DNA from: Bryoerythrophyllum caledonicum
Lineage: Eukaryota > Streptophyta > Bryopsida > Pottiales > Pottiaceae
Direction of reading: 5' to 3'
DNA: 64,000 nt
Assembly: GCA_963971425.1 (NCBI GenBank)
Contig: OZ020518.1
Coordinates: 18,108,990 to 18,172,989 of the forward strand
The notes under the pieces were generated by a model, which was not told the DNA's origin, did not search any database, and worked only from the letters and a program-made list of their open reading frames with translations. Of this stretch, positions 43,290-55,759 are shown one piece after another (positions within the stretch are counted from its first letter, which is position 1; each line of letters begins with the position of its first letter). A program made the translations under genes and the position numbers.

Positions 43290-44448
43290 GAGGCCGAGCT
43301 GGATTAGGCGGGAACTCCGTGACAGGGGGACGGGCATGGGTCTTGGGAGCTGATGGGTATGGGGTTTTCGGAAGGTGGTTGGTGGGAGGGATCTAGTCAA
43401 CATCAGGTCATGGGCAAACCGGTTTTAGGTTACAGCCAAGTCGACTTATGGTTATCAGTAGAGTAGTTTTCAATTTTCACAGCTCTCGGTTTTTAGTCTC
43501 TTGTGCTCACAGTGATGGGTGCTTTGACAAGTGGTCATGAGCACAACTTAGTGTGGAAATAGAGAGTTTTGTGTGTCGAGGAATGGGTCACGGCTTACTA
43601 TCCACTTTGAAAAATTGTAGTAATTTCAATATGAAGAAATAAATGGTCACGACAATTGCAATATTCATGAAATCCTATTTTGAATTCTCAAAAAATGTCT
43701 CGTCACGTATACAAACGCTATAAATAGGTCAGCAAGCTTAAGTTGGTGGTTATAGGTCATCCAACCTTATCACCCAAAACATGCATCCCACACACTAGAG
43801 TTTTAAATCAAAAAGTAAAAATAAAACACTTTAGACACAAGCAAACTTCACGAATAAGTCAACCCATGACTTAGAAACAAGAGCCCCAATCCTCCAAATA
43901 CAAAGTGAGCCAACTCTCCCCCGGAATTTCATGAGCCGGCCACAACACAGAAACCGCTGCAGCACATGGGCCCCTCTTCCGTCATCTCTCCCTCCATCGA
44001 AACCCGTCACACAATTGTCCCAAACTCTTGGAAAACCTAACGGGTTTGCGTACCGAGCTCTACATGTCCAGATGTGTGTCAAACTCTCAGTCTCCACCGA
44101 AAACTCAGGCTCAAACAACGGAACGTGAGTCAAACCCCCAAATACACCCGGCAATCAACCCCTAAACCCATACCCAATCCAAACCCGTCTTTCTCTACCA
44201 ACTCTACGAAATCAAAGATGACGGTTTTCCATACCAAGTAACGGTTCTCAGTACCGACCGTCGTCGTGCAACCTCCGACAAGTGTACCAAAAAGCAATAA
44301 GGCACTCGAGACACATCGATATTGCATTGATTCCTCGTGTGCATGTGAACGATCACTTTCACCGAGTTTTTCTTCTCATTCGGTGATTTGAGTTGTCGAT
44401 GGTTCGCGCGTGGAGAGGTGATAATTCGATGAGGGTGAGAGAGCTTTG
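43290..44448. other. Intergenic DNA with probable promoter of the coiled-coil gene
   Basis: No gene supported. Short frames on both strands have no protein-like features. The final 100 bases carry small upstream ATGs, including one at about 44,431 that opens a very short frame ahead of the main start. Confidence 0.35.
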
Positions 44449-45754
44449 ATGTCGGGACGTTTTGGAGCGGGAGGGATGGAGCGGGTGAAGTCGCAGGACG
44501 TTGGCCGCCATATGCAGAATTCGCGGACGTGGAAGCCTGGACCTGCTTCTGCTTCTTCTTCTTCTTCTTCTGCTTCTCGCTGTAAGGGTTTGGGGGAGAT
44601 CGAGGAGATCGGGAAAGAGGAGGTCTCACACAAGATGATCCAGGCGCTGGAGCGGTTCATGGTGGCGCATCCCGCGGTGTGGAGCGAGTCTTCGGTGCAG
44701 CACCTCCTTGTGGTAGAGTCTTCCCCTCAGTTGGTCGGTTTTTCTTTCATGTAAGCACACCAGAAGCCCGAACATCTTGTTCTTTCTTTCCTTCCTTTTT
44801 GCTCTTCTTCACAGAGGGAGACTTAACAGGTGTGTGATTATTATGTAACAGGAAGTCGCTGATACTCGGTACATCAGTGATTCAATGACTCGGGAGCACT
44901 TGCAATTAATCGTCAACCGCATCCTGGTCCCTATGGCGAAGATCGTGGAGGCCGAGCAGGAGGCCGTGCTGGTGGAGAGGCAGAGGAACCACGAGGCGAA
45001 CCAGAGAGCGGGAGAGGAGCGCCATCGCGCTCTGGAAGGAATGAAGCAAGACCACGACCGCGCAATAAAGTAAACGTTCTTATACCTAATTGGTTGACAC
45101 CTTAGGCTTTTCAGTTTCGTTATACAATTTGTGGAATTCTGGCTGGTTTACCTTTCCTCCATCATGTTTAGAAGACAAGAGAACACTCGTAGACCTAATT
45201 TTGGACCTTTTGACGGCTTTCAGGTTTTCGTACATAGTTTGTGGAATTCCAGTGATGAATCACATTTTCTGAGTGAGTCCAGGGATTTGGAGGAGCTTCG
45301 GAAGGCTCTGGAGGAAACCAGGGCTGCAGCGGAGGAGTCACAGAGGAAGCTGGCTGCGAAGGAGAGGGAGCTTCACGACATGGCAGAGACGCAACGAAGC
45401 CTTGTGCTCCGCCTTGCGTGTGGAGGACCAGCGGAGGATAAGATGCTAGTTTCAGATGAATGCTCGAGCAATTCAAGCAGTGGATACAACAACAATTACA
45501 GAGACAGCACTGCGAAACCATGGAGTTCGTGGACACTGAACCTGCTGTGCTTGGTGGTTTCTGAAGTGGTCCGTCAGATGGTGGAGAGCTACGACAGGGT
45601 GAAGAGCCCCCTGTCTTTGCCCTTTGCCATTGCTGGCTTCTGGATCGGCCTCGCTCGCCGCTTCTCGTACCTTGCGCTCAGCTTGTTGCTGCCACAGCTC
45701 GTTGAGGCATCACCAGCGCAAAAGAGCCACCAATCTCATCCACCAGTTAAGTAA
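44449..45754 (+). CDS. Coiled-coil protein with hydrophobic C-terminus, function unknown
   Basis: Three exons, 44,449-44,733, 44,852-45,069 and 45,283-45,754, with consistent phases; 975 bases, 324 aa. The first donor is weak (GGTCGG) and could be wrong. The N-terminus is Ser-rich (a run of ten or more Ser/Ala near residue 40) with KMIQALERFMVAHPAVWSE. The middle is a long charged coiled coil (VEAEQEAVLVERQRNHEAN; DLEELRKALEETRAAAEE; KLAAKERELHD). Near the C-terminus two hydrophobic stretches (LNLLCLVVSEVV; SLPFAIAGFWIGLARR followed by YLALSLLL) could be membrane segments. I do not recognise the family. An alternative is a plastid or organelle membrane-tethered scaffold, but there is no direct evidence. 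Confidence 0.6.
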
Positions 45755-46410
45755 GGATCAGTGCCGTCTTATCAACTCACATGGTGTAATATATAGCACT
45801 CACTTGGCAATGGAGCTCACCTTCCGAGGATTGGCTCAAGGTGGTCAGAGAAAACTTGGTGGATTCTTTGGGAGCTCTGGCAGGTATGTATCACATATTC
45901 ATATCTTTTGTTTGTAGTTAATTCTTCCCTAGCTTTTTGCCAAGTTTTTTGTTGTATCTGACAAGATGTAAAGCTTCATCTTTCTTTTTGTACTTTAGTT
46001 CAATAGAGGCTAGCGTTGAAATATACATGCGAATTGGGATGCTTTTTATGCTCCCCTATATGTATGAACAGTCCGCAGTTTTTCCTGGTGCATTGGTCCA
46101 GTGTTTGCTTTTCCAGTTAGCAAAAGAGAAGGATGTACTTTTGTTTTGGATCAAGGTATAATGTTTGTCTTTTTGTTGGTACTTAGAAGCTGATATGGTA
46201 AATTCTGCTTATTATTTCAGTTCATTTGGTTATTTTTGGGTTCATTCTTTCCATTTTCTCCATACTTAACCCATAAAGGACCATGTGAAATTTCCAATTG
46301 GGGAGGTTCCTACGATTACAATTTTGATCATGAATTTCTAAAGTTTTAATAGAGGTTATATTCTATTGCTAATATTGACGCCTCAATTAAGTACTTGAGT
46401 GACATCTTAA
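45755..46410. other. Downstream DNA of the coiled-coil gene
   Basis: May contain further 3' exons or untranslated sequence. A frame with LAMELTFRGLAQGGQRKLGG at about 45,806-45,880 ends in a GT donor-like site (CAGGTATG at 45,880). I see no supported continuation, so an alternative transcript end is possible. Confidence 0.3.
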
Positions 46411-47121
46411 TCCTTTAACGTTGGGTTGGCTATGACAATCAATGTAAATGATTATTTCTCATCCAATTCTTTTTGAAGAGTTCATTGAATGTGTTAGCAT
46501 CGGATGATCATCAATCTTGCCTCGTTGGGGTAATCATGTTTTTATCTAAAAAGGAAAATGTTTGCAACATGGATCTCAATGTAGTGAGTTTTAGAAACTT
46601 CTAGCTACTACTCTAAATCTGAATGCGAGTGATTAAATAATTTTTAAAAATTTAGGTTCAACCAATGAAATAAAGCTTATCAACTAGACTAGTTTCCATT
46701 CCAACTTGAAAATTTGAAAAATACATTAAATTGAATAAGTTATTGCCCAGAGTTAAAATTAAACAATCTATAATTGGAATTTCGGCCTATAAACATGGTT
46801 GATTGATATTCTAATTTTAGATAAACAAAAAAGTTTCATTTACGCCACAAGTTTTGGCACTATAATGTACATTTGGTGGAAATGTGTACATTTCAAGCAT
46901 AATTTGTATTTGATACAAATTTTCTTCACTTTCTCTTCAGAAAATCACAATAATTTCAGATTTTTACCAAAACAATTGTGAATTTTGTGGCGTAAACGAG
47001 ACATGTAATCTCATCTCTAAAAAAGGAAATAAAAGAATTTCCACTTATATTTCCCCCTAGAGCACACAATAGAATGAAAATTGAAATTGATTCCACGATC
47101 ATAGGCTCCATCGTTCCAAGG
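46411..47121. mobile_element. TTAA-flanked non-autonomous element, copy A
   Basis: TTAA stands at 46,407-46,410 and again at 47,122-47,125. The ends read TCCTTTAACG and, inverted, CCTTGGAACG. Much of the interior is about 75-80% similar by eye to 50,494-51,215 in the same orientation (for example CTTCTAGCTA, TTTGAAAAATACAT, TCAGAAAATCACAATAA). No coding capacity. Confidence 0.55.
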
Positions 47122-48478
47122 TTAAACGAGATGAATGTGCATTCATCCAATGATGTTCATAAAAGAATAACTTCCCTCAAAGTGTACACATTTCCACCAA
47201 AATTCCAAATAACCAAGATTGGTAAACTATATATAGACCTAACCTAGATCTCTTAGGTGTATAGTCTAACCTTGATAATATCACACTCAATGTAAATAGA
47301 ACACCTTGATATTGTCACCTGAAACCTTGAAACCGATTTTCCTAGTTCAAAGCTCCCTTGTTAATATCCGTATCATCCTTGATAATATTACATTTTTTTT
47401 CAAAATTTCTAGTGGAAGTGTGACAATAACAAGTTACAAAGATGAACAAATGCCGGATGGATGACAGAGATACAAGCTTCTATCTTGTCACCCTTGCTCC
47501 TTGTGGACTCAACCCTCACTCTTGTCAAAAAATTCCAAATCTATAAAAAAAAAATTGAAATTGTAGAATTTGTAAACCTTCGTTGACCTTAGGCCCTCCC
47601 TCCAAACCCTCCAAGTCGACTGCCTGTTGTTGAATCGTCCCTCCCACCCCTTACCGCTTGTCCGAGAACCATGTCTCCGACCTCTGTCTGTAGTAGCGGA
47701 ACCAAAGACCAAATTCTCCCTCCCCACAGCTCATGTCCCTCGCCAAATTGCACGGTACATTGTTGAATCCGTCCCTCGCTCCATGTTTGTTGTTCCCTGT
47801 TAGCGGAATTGCTCTCCCTCACTCGTTGTTCCCCAAATTGCTCTTTTGCAGTCGTTGTTCCCTGAATAGCTCTCCTTCAGTCGTTGTTCCCTAAATCGCT
47901 CTCCATTGCCTCTTGTTGTCCCATCAAGGTGCCACCTTCGCCCTTGTTTCTGTCATTGATCCTCATTTGTTTTGTTCATTCATGGCCATATGATGATCAT
48001 TGAAATTGCTACAACAATATTGTATATGATGGCTCTTTCTGAGAGACTTTTGCCAAAATTTGTCCAATTCATTTTGCATATGCATTTTGATGGTCATATG
48101 ATGCATATTGCCAAATTTCTTGTTTGTCAAGATGTTTAAGTGCCAGATGGAAGCTATTCAATGCGAAAGTTTGTTATGTTGTTATTTTAAAAATAAAATT
48201 TGAATACCTTTCTTCATTTTTTCTACCTTTTTCTTGATACTATCACATATGCATATATTTGCCAAAAGTGATATCATCAAATATGTCACACCTCGTTATA
48301 TCACACTTTTTGGTGTAAGGGAGGTACGATATTATCAAGATTAGACTGTACACCTTCATGAAGTTGGCTTCAGAGTTACAAAGTATAAACCTCCACCAAA
48401 CCCTCAGCTAACTTTAGCTAGCCTCGTTCTTACCACCTCCATCCACCGCCGCCAGATTTGGCTATAACTTGTGGAGGG
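47122..48478. other. Intergenic DNA upstream of the SEC-C gene
   Basis: No gene seen. Between 47,750 and 47,910 there is a short irregular repeat of the TCGTTGTTCCC and CTCTCC type. The 60 bases before 48,479 are CCACC-rich and likely form the leader of the next gene. Confidence 0.35.
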
Positions 48479-49915
48479 ATGAGTATAGTGAAGATAGCGA
48501 AGACAGAGCTTGTCGAAGAGATGGCGATGGCGATGGCTATGTCGATCGGTGTGACCACAGCGGCAGCACATTCTGCAACGCATTCGCCTCTTCGCACGTC
48601 TTTGTGTTACATTTCAAGGTCCAGTGAGCTCAGGGCAGTTGATTGGCCGGTCGGGAGGCAGAATAGGGGCCGAGGAGTGGGAGTGCGCGCGGCCAAGGGG
48701 TTTGGAGAGTTGCTGCAGAAGAAGAAGAAAGGCGGAGGAGCGGAGGTGAGCACGTCGAAGGAGCCTCTAAATTGTCCCTGCGGAGGCGGTGAGGAGCGCC
48801 GGGAGTTTGCGGATTGCTGCGCTCGCTACCACGGCGGCGTTGTGGAGCCGGACGCGTTGACGCTCATGAGTAAGATTTCTTGAATTTTCGTGGTGAGCTG
48901 ATTTTTGGATGGAATTTAGGTTTCTGAGAGACTCATTTTGCAGAAGCGAGATTCAGTGCGTATGCGCGGAGTAAGGCGGATTACGTTGTGAGGACAACGC
49001 ACCCTGAGAATCCTGATTTTGGAGGTACAGCATTTTGAGTGTTCTTACCTCAGTTGTTTTCGACATGTTTTCTCCAATATTTTATATTTTGAAGCGCTCG
49101 AAGTAAGCTTACTCGTATCATGTTGTGAGGCACCTGATTACATTCGTTTCACGGAATTATTACAAGCTGTTTGAGGACGCTGATGGAATGCAGGTGCGAA
49201 GGAGCTTGCGGATGATGTTCGTGCCACTTGCGAAAGGTTGAGGTTCACTAGACTTGAGATTCTTGACTTCGAAACCACTTCAGAGGATGAGGTAGGCGCG
49301 CTAACCAATCAACCTTCATTTTAACATGAATCTTCACATTCAGTTCTGTTGGAAAACGCAGGATGTGTCACATGTAGCGCATTTCTTTAATTGCAGGAGA
49401 ACTCGCTGTGATGTTAATATTCATTTTCCTCAACCGTTCATCCCATCAAGAATTGTTATATATCTTCTCTTTTCAATAGTTATCTATGAAACCTTATTTA
49501 AATTTAATCTGTTTCATCTTTTGAAACATATCACTCTCTTCGTGGTCTCTTTTCGTTCCATCCAAAATTGTTCATATTTTCTGTTTAATCTATATGGTGA
49601 ACAAGTTATCTATAAAACTTAATTCAATTATCTTTCAAAACATAACATATTTTCTTGCAGGCTTTTGTGTCGTTTCGAGTAACGTATTCGGTTGCGAAAG
49701 GAGGAAGAGCGGGAGACAAGCAGTACCTAGTTGAGAAGTCTCGGTTTGTGAAGGAAGGTGACAGATGGCTGTACCGTGAGCGTATTCCCATCTCTCAAGC
49801 CTCAGAGGCTGCCTGGCTGACGTCCACCACTCCCAACTACGTGAACCCTGAGACAGCACGGAAATCGTTTACAAAGGGTAAGCCCCAGCCTAGTATATCT
49901 CCACGGAAAGGTTGA
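48479..49915 (+). CDS. YchJ/UPF0225-like SEC-C motif protein, probably plastid-targeted
   Basis: Four exons: 48,479-48,869, 48,947-49,024, 49,194-49,291 and 49,661-49,915; 822 bases, 273 aa, all phases consistent. The ATG at 48,479 opens a long basic, Ser/Ala-rich leader (about 70 residues) that looks like a chloroplast or mitochondrial transit peptide. Then comes a SEC-C-type metal-binding motif (CPCGGG...FADCCARYHGG, residues ~98-118), LMTRFSAYARSKADYVVRTTHP spanning the first junction, and an NTF2-like beta region (AFVSFRVTYSV, KSRFVKEGDRWLY) typical of bacterial YchJ proteins. Their molecular role is not established. The second exon's acceptor lies three bases after a closer CAG; using that CAG instead gives an early stop. 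Confidence 0.85.
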
Positions 49916-50493
49916 TGATCTCGACCTCTTTTGTCTGTACAGCTGAATAGAATTTTTGCTGCTACCGATGGCATGCATACAAACGATGTTGGAAAGTTTG
50001 TAGTTTGTAGGCATACTCCGTCTAATGTCAGACTCAGTGAATCATGTGTAGGGCGATTTCAAGTTGTGAAATCTTGCCCTAATCTGAACTCTGCAATAAA
50101 TTATACCCCCATGACCGACAGATTATGCAATGTGCGTAAGAGGAGAACCCAAATTATAATACATTTATTTAAAAGTGATTTCATATTTTTTTGATGAGAT
50201 GTGAATTAGTTATGAATTTTCAAAGTGGTTAGCCATGTTTAGCCTATCTCTGTTGCTAGGTACCTGCCTATGTGCAACCCAAAATTAGGGGTCTTGACCA
50301 AAAGTGAGCCTTTTGGAGTTGACAAAGAGTGAATGGGGTAGATATGGGGTGGAATTGGGACCAAATATAGAGTGGCAGTGATAGGAAGGTGGTGGCGATG
50401 GGCTAAACTACCTTGTATTCAAGTTTCAAGCTTGCGTTTCATGCTTCCACTTACATGCCGGTGGCAATTCGTCGGTCTCCAAAACAGTCTTAA
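49916..50493. other. Downstream DNA of the SEC-C gene
   Basis: No further gene. Untranslated sequence of the SEC-C gene probably occupies the first 150-250 bases. Confidence 0.35.
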
Positions 50494-51215
50494 CCCTTAA
50501 ACGTCGGAGCGACCAAAATGTGGTTGATGGAAGAATGTAAAATTCTCCCACGTGATGATAAAACATTACTTTCATCCAAATTTTTGTGAAGGTGTTGTCA
50601 ATGAGTGCATGTACCACATGCACTGTAGATATCCTTCATAGAGCATGTAACTTTTTCTCTAAACATAAGAATGTTTGTGACATGGAACTCAACGTAGTGT
50701 ATTTTAGAAACTTCTAGCTATAGCTCTAAATCTGAATTTGAGTCATTAAAAGGATGTTTTTTAAAAATTGAGTCCAACTAATGAAAGGAAGTTTATCAAA
50801 TCTAGTTTCCATTCCAATTTGAAAATTTGAAAAATACATAAAATTGAGTAAGTTATTGCAATTTGAACTTTGGGCCTATAACCATGGATGACCAATTTTC
50901 TAATTTTAGATGAACACAAAAGTTTCATCTACACCATAAGTTTCAGCACAATAATATACACGATCAGTGAAATTATCATATTTTTTACGCAAAATTTGTA
51001 TATGATATGAATATTCTTCAAATTTTCTTCAGAAAATCACAATAACTTGAATTTTCACAAAAAGATCTTGTGTTTTTTGCGACATGGACAAAACATGTGG
51101 TCATCTCTAAAAAATGAAATAAAAATATTTTTGCTTATATTTGATGAAGAATTAGAACACATATAAGAATGAAAATCAGGATGGATGCCACGGTCATAGC
51201 TCTGTCCTTTAAGGG
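50494..51215. mobile_element. TTAA-flanked non-autonomous element, copy B
   Basis: Begins CCCTTAAACG after TTAA (50,490-50,493) and ends with the inverted TTTAAGGG before TCAA (a one-base variant of TTAA). Much of the interior aligns with copy A at 46,411-47,121. The imperfect right flank and sequence divergence suggest an old insertion. Confidence 0.5.
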
Positions 51216-52566
51216 TCAATCCCAATTTCATAGAACCTGACTCTAAAATGTAGGCCACTTGTAGTTAGTGTCGCTAATACATACAATGACGGTTTTGTGT
51301 ATTAGCACAGCGGCGAGGTTTCCTTCACTTGGGTCGACTTTGTGCTTTTTCTAACGTTGATTTGCTTTTTACCTTTCCCGGAGGTGAAGGCAAGATGTTT
51401 TGGAATTGTTAAAGTAAAAGTCAACTTAGAAATGATCAATAGTTTTTATATCCGCATAAGGTAAAAGGAACTTATGTTTCAGTAACCGCTCAAAGGAAAG
51501 TGAGCTTGTAGTTTACTTTACCTTCTATGGTGGGAGGAAAGTATATAAGGCAACTCTCCCACAGAGTTGAAGACGCTTCTCCAAATATATTTATGTTATT
51601 TGCTCTCTCTCTTATACTTTGGCTTCCCTAGAGCCTGTAGCTCTATTTCCTTACGGTCTATAGCTCCATCTTAACAGGAACGACTCGACGTCTTCATAAT
51701 CACGTTGTAAGGTTTCGTCCCTAAACCCTAAACCCTAAAACCCCTTGACCTTCAACTTGGATAAGTAAAATGCTGACAATCCGAGTCAGCCATGGCCCAA
51801 CTCGAACCTGCTTCTGTCGAGTCACACTTCAGACCAGCGACTGGCCGACAGAGAAGTCTACGAGATGCAGATTACGAGTAGATTATCTCGAACATCATCT
51901 AGGCTTCTGTTACAATGGCTTTTGTTATGTTGCAAATGCCCCCACTTGCGGGGATAACAGCGCATCTGATCACCACCTGACATGGCGCATCTTCTCTCGT
52001 GTCACCGACCCACAAATCGACGACTGAGGTTCACGTATGTTGCTTCTTGGAGCTCGCAACTTGGAAGTTCATTCTAAAGTTTCTCCTGAGGACGTCTGGT
52101 CGTGAATATCATTGGGGTGATGTTTGTGTCTCGGTTCCACGTTATTTTGCACAGTTGGTACATGGGTCTTAGCAGAAGTGTTTGCAAACGTATTACAAGT
52201 CTGTAATTGTACCGTGATTGTGTATGTCGGTACTTGGATCTGTGTGTGAGAAGTTTGCATTTTGGGTTGCTCACTCGCTCTTTAGGGGTTCTATGGAATG
52301 GTGATGATGGCTCTGCGGGAAATTGGAATGACGGTTTCAAGGGGATTGGTGGTTTGGTTGTTGATGATAAGATTTTGTGAATTGCAGAGTTGAATCCGTT
52401 TCGTTTTCCGATCGGCATCGACCGATTCTGGGCGAGAGCTCCATCAGCAGGTTTTGCTTTAGTTATCTTTTCACAGTTTGAGACCTGCGAAGGGATTTGA
52501 TAGCGAACAGCTTTCTTTGACGATTTGGGCTTTTGGCGCTGGTGATTGGATTGAGGAGAGTGAGAA
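51216..52566 (+). promoter_or_regulatory. Region with TATA box and CCCTAAA telobox upstream of the CBP1-like gene
   Basis: A good TATA box (AGTATATAAGG) lies at about 51,540, a pyrimidine-rich stretch follows, and three CCCTAAA-type units stand at 51,719-51,744. Teloboxes occur near the start sites of many plant genes, often with a TATA or TEF box. The next supported coding start is 52,567, so either a long leader or intron lies between, or this is the relic of an LTR promoter. The frame at 51,770-52,027 (85 codons) has no recognised features. Confidence 0.4.
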
Positions 52567-53667
52567 ATGGTGTCAGTTGGAGTGACTGCGCCTTTTACCG
52601 CTGTGCCCTTGCATGGTGTGGCGCGAGCATCCGGGCATCAGACAACATGCTCCAACGGCAGAGTGATGGCATGGAGTCCGGGGAGCAGCAGAGCCATGGC
52701 GTCAGGAGGCGTGCAGCGCGACAGCAGCCATGGCCACAATGTACCTAAATTGGAGCCGTTTAATCAAAGCCGCATCAGCCGTCTCATGCGAGAACCTTCT
52801 CTTCTGGAGAAAGCTGAGCATGCACTTGCAGGTGATGTTTCAACCGAAGAATCTTCACAGATAGAAATTCAACTTGTTCGACATGAACGTTATCCATCAA
52901 GTGTTTCGACCTAGGTTGTGTGCTTTGATCTGATCATGGTGTGTTATGGCTCTTTTCGTCTGCAGAGAGGTGCGTGCTTCTGGAAGGCAACGAGGCGTAC
53001 CGTTGCTGGGAAGCGTTGTTTGAGTTTGAGAACATCAAGGTACTTTTCCGGTTCTCCATAAATGATGTAGCCTCTGGTATGGTTGGTGAGATGCCATTTC
53101 CCACACTTTGTTGATAAGAGTGCTCTCGTAATTTCAGGAGGCATACCAAGGCGAGTGTGCTGTTGCGTCTAGTGAAGATCGTGCAAGCGCGTGCCGGCCT
53201 CTGGAGCGCTTTGAGAACCTTGTCCGACAATCAGGTAGATATCCTCAACCATTTGTGACACTTTCCGTTGTTCATTACTCGCTGACCTAAGCTTACTTCA
53301 TCATCACTTCTAAATATTTTATTAGAGATATGTCGTTTCTCTAAGGCGTTCATTCTGTACAAGTATGGTGGAGCAGATGCAGTAAGCTTACAACTTAAGA
53401 GGGTGCGTTGTCTCAGGTGGCGTGTCAGGACTTATTGACAACATTCTCATGTTGGCCAAAACAGCAAAGCTACAGAAAGAGCCAGCGGAGGAAGTCTCGA
53501 AGACAGATACGCGACCAGTATTCCCTGAAGACGGAGGCCTGCCCATGGACGTCCCAGTTGCAGACGCATCAGGCCTGTTGCCAGAGTCGAGCCTCTCACG
53601 CATGCTTCGACACAACGGCTGCTCGCCCGCATGGTACACACACAGGCCGGATCACGAAAGCGATTGA
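52567..53667 (+). CDS. CCG-binding-protein-1-like (MEE14-like) protein
   Basis: Four exons, 52,567-52,831, 52,966-53,039, 53,138-53,234 and 53,417-53,667; 687 bases, 228 aa, phases consistent. The N-terminal ~55 residues are rich in Ser, Ala and His without acidic residues, as in a chloroplast transit peptide. The conserved part starts with VPKLEPFNQSRISRLM and continues with LLEKAEHALAG, CVLLEGNEAYRCWEALFEFE, and CRPLERFENLVRQSGGV leading to LIDNILMLAKTAKLQ. To my memory this matches the Arabidopsis CCG-binding protein 1 / MEE14 family, linked to pollen-tube guidance and female gametophyte function. The assignment is from recall, not a search. The Pro/Ser-rich C-terminus ends in HRPDHESD. 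Confidence 0.65.
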
Positions 53668-53936
53668 GTGGGCTTGAACCTCTTCTTTTGAGTTTGAGTG
53701 GTTCAGTATCTGTACAGTGTAACAAATTGTATCCTACGGGATTTTGAGGACAAAGATAGAATACGAAGGTAGCGTTTCGAGTTGTAGTGGCAGGGTGTCC
53801 GTTGTAAATATGAACTTGAGGTGTGACATGCGAAAGTGCATTCAGGGAATCCGAAAACATGTACAAACGTACTTTTTTCAATGAAGAGTTGGTATCAACA
53901 TATGGACGGAGGCTGCAAACACATAGAGATGCAGTA

Positions 53937-53963
53937 GTTCTACCTCTCCAGAAGAGGTAGAAC
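53937..53963 (+). repeat. 11-bp hairpin downstream of the CBP1-like gene
   Basis: GTTCTACCTCT, a 5-base loop, then AGAGGTAGAAC. It lies about 270 bases past the stop, between two genes that converge on this spacer, and could help transcript ends. The rest of the spacer (53,668-54,296) holds no gene. Confidence 0.45.
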
Positions 53964-54296
53964 CAGTTCCCTACAATACTGCATCACTGATATTCATTGT
54001 TTGGAGTGAACTACTTCAAACCCTGCAACTTGCTTCACCACCATCTAGCAGAGCCTTCATGTGGCAATAAGAAACAGGGGATCACCTTATCAATCTCATG
54101 GAGACCACCAAGAAGAAGCTAGTTCAAGCTCGCACCCTGATGGTTTCGGCCGAGACCAAAGTGGTGAAGAATCTGAAAAGCTTCTGGCCTTCCAAAACTT
54201 GTGAAAACTGAACTGCTGGTGTAGATTATCACCATTTAATGAGGTATAATCGATATGAAATGTTGGTATATCCATGTACTGCACAGGATGGTTGTT

Positions 54297-55759
54297 CTAT
54301 CTTTCCATAACCTTGGGCGTGTCGAGCTCCAACCTTCGCATGGAGGAGCACCAGGAGCTGAAGCATCGCTGCAGGTTAGGCCAGTCGGACTGAGACATGG
54401 CGTATTCCTGCAGCCAGGCGGAGAGAACCTGCTCCTGATCCGTCTCGGGGAGCTCGGCAACGAGTCGCTCCAATTGCCGTTCTGCGTCTCGTTTCTCCGC
54501 AGAGCTGAAGATTGGACCGTCGCCGCCATGCGTTGCGTTGCAGAGCAGAGGTAACCACAGAATTACCAACTGGAGGCACACATCCTGTGGAATGTTCGGG
54601 TTCCCGACCAAGCCTTGACAGAGGAGAGCTGCAACGAAAAACAACACTAGGTTAGTTGAGTTATCAGAAAAAAACGTAACCCAGACGAAGGGAAGGAAAG
54701 GTTTTTTACCCCAGAGCCGGACTAGGGACTTCTGAACCTTTGGAGAAGCACAGAGAGAAAGCTCGGCAAGAGATAGCGCGGAGCTCCATTGTTGGACGGC
54801 TTCCTCCATCCCCCCACTCGCCAGCAGCTTCTCCGCTATCCACAGGAGCTCCGTGGCGAATTTCTCCGCCATCTCCGTGTCCGCGAGGTTCGTCAGATGC
54901 GACGTTGCTTCGTTGGCGCTCGCGCGCTGGATCCATACGTTGATGTTTCCAACAAGGGATCGGACTTTGGCAAGCGGGCCCGGAAGCGATAATAATCTAG
55001 CGCTGGAAGGAAGATGCCTCACCAACCGACTGCACCACCACATCCCACGAGCTGATTCAGTTCAAACCCTAACGCAAGCACCCAGAAACACACAAAAGGT
55101 TGATCTCAAGCTTACCCGAAAAACGAATCACGCTGCTGGCGGCTCGCCAGAGACTGCCCCAGGAGGTTGATCGTCCGGGAAAATCCTCTCCGCAATGCCG
55201 CCTGGTTCACGGAGTTGAGCTTCACGCCCTCCGCTCGATTCTCCTCGATCAATCTGTCGGCGAGGTCTTGAAGAAACGCGTACTTGTTGGACGACGATGG
55301 TACATCGTTCACCAAACCCAGCACCTACGCAAACAAAACCCAACAAGTTCAGTAACCATTCCTGCTTCGTCACGTAATTCACCCAATTCACCTACTCCGC
55401 ACCTGCGTGAGCGCGCGCCCAATTGGGCTCCTTATGAGATGATTGTTGCGGGTCGCCTTATCCGGGAGTACTGCTACTCCATCGTGATCGTACTCTTCCG
55501 CTAGGGTGCTAAGCTTCTGCAGAGCGCTCGTCAACACAGGCAGCGGCACTAGCGTGGGCAAGAGAGCGAGGACGATCCTGGCGGCGTACGCCAGGATCCA
55601 CAACACCACCAGGCACAGCGAACGCAAATGCTGCACCAGCACATGGCGAGTGTCGAGCTCCACTCCTCGCAACGTGTTCACCCCGGACAGCGCCTGCGTG
55701 AGCCACGCGACGGCGTCCGGCCCCGTATTCCGCACCTCCATCGCCCCCGCCTGCTCCAT
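54297..55759 (-). CDS. Unidentified plant protein, 405 aa, four exons
   Basis: Exons on the minus strand: 55,759-55,403, 55,324-55,116, 55,029-54,710 and 54,628-54,297; 1,218 bases, phases consistent at every junction. The first exon has a strongly hydrophobic segment (SLCLVVLWILAYAARIVLALLPTL as two stretches, residues ~48-72), suggesting a membrane anchor. The rest is helical: LQDLADRLIEENRAEG, EMAEKFATELLWIAEKLL, QLVILWLPLLCNATHGG. The C-terminus ELPETDQEQVLSAWLQEYA, SDWPNLQRCFSSWC resembles a block found in some plant BTB/POZ-related or PRLI-interacting proteins, though no BTB domain is visible. Function unknown. The start is the first ATG of the open frame. Confidence 0.7.

Noticed and set aside
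44545..44577. TTCTTC/TCT triplet repeat
   Set aside because: In-frame Ser-coding repeat in the first exon of the coiled-coil gene, not a separate feature.
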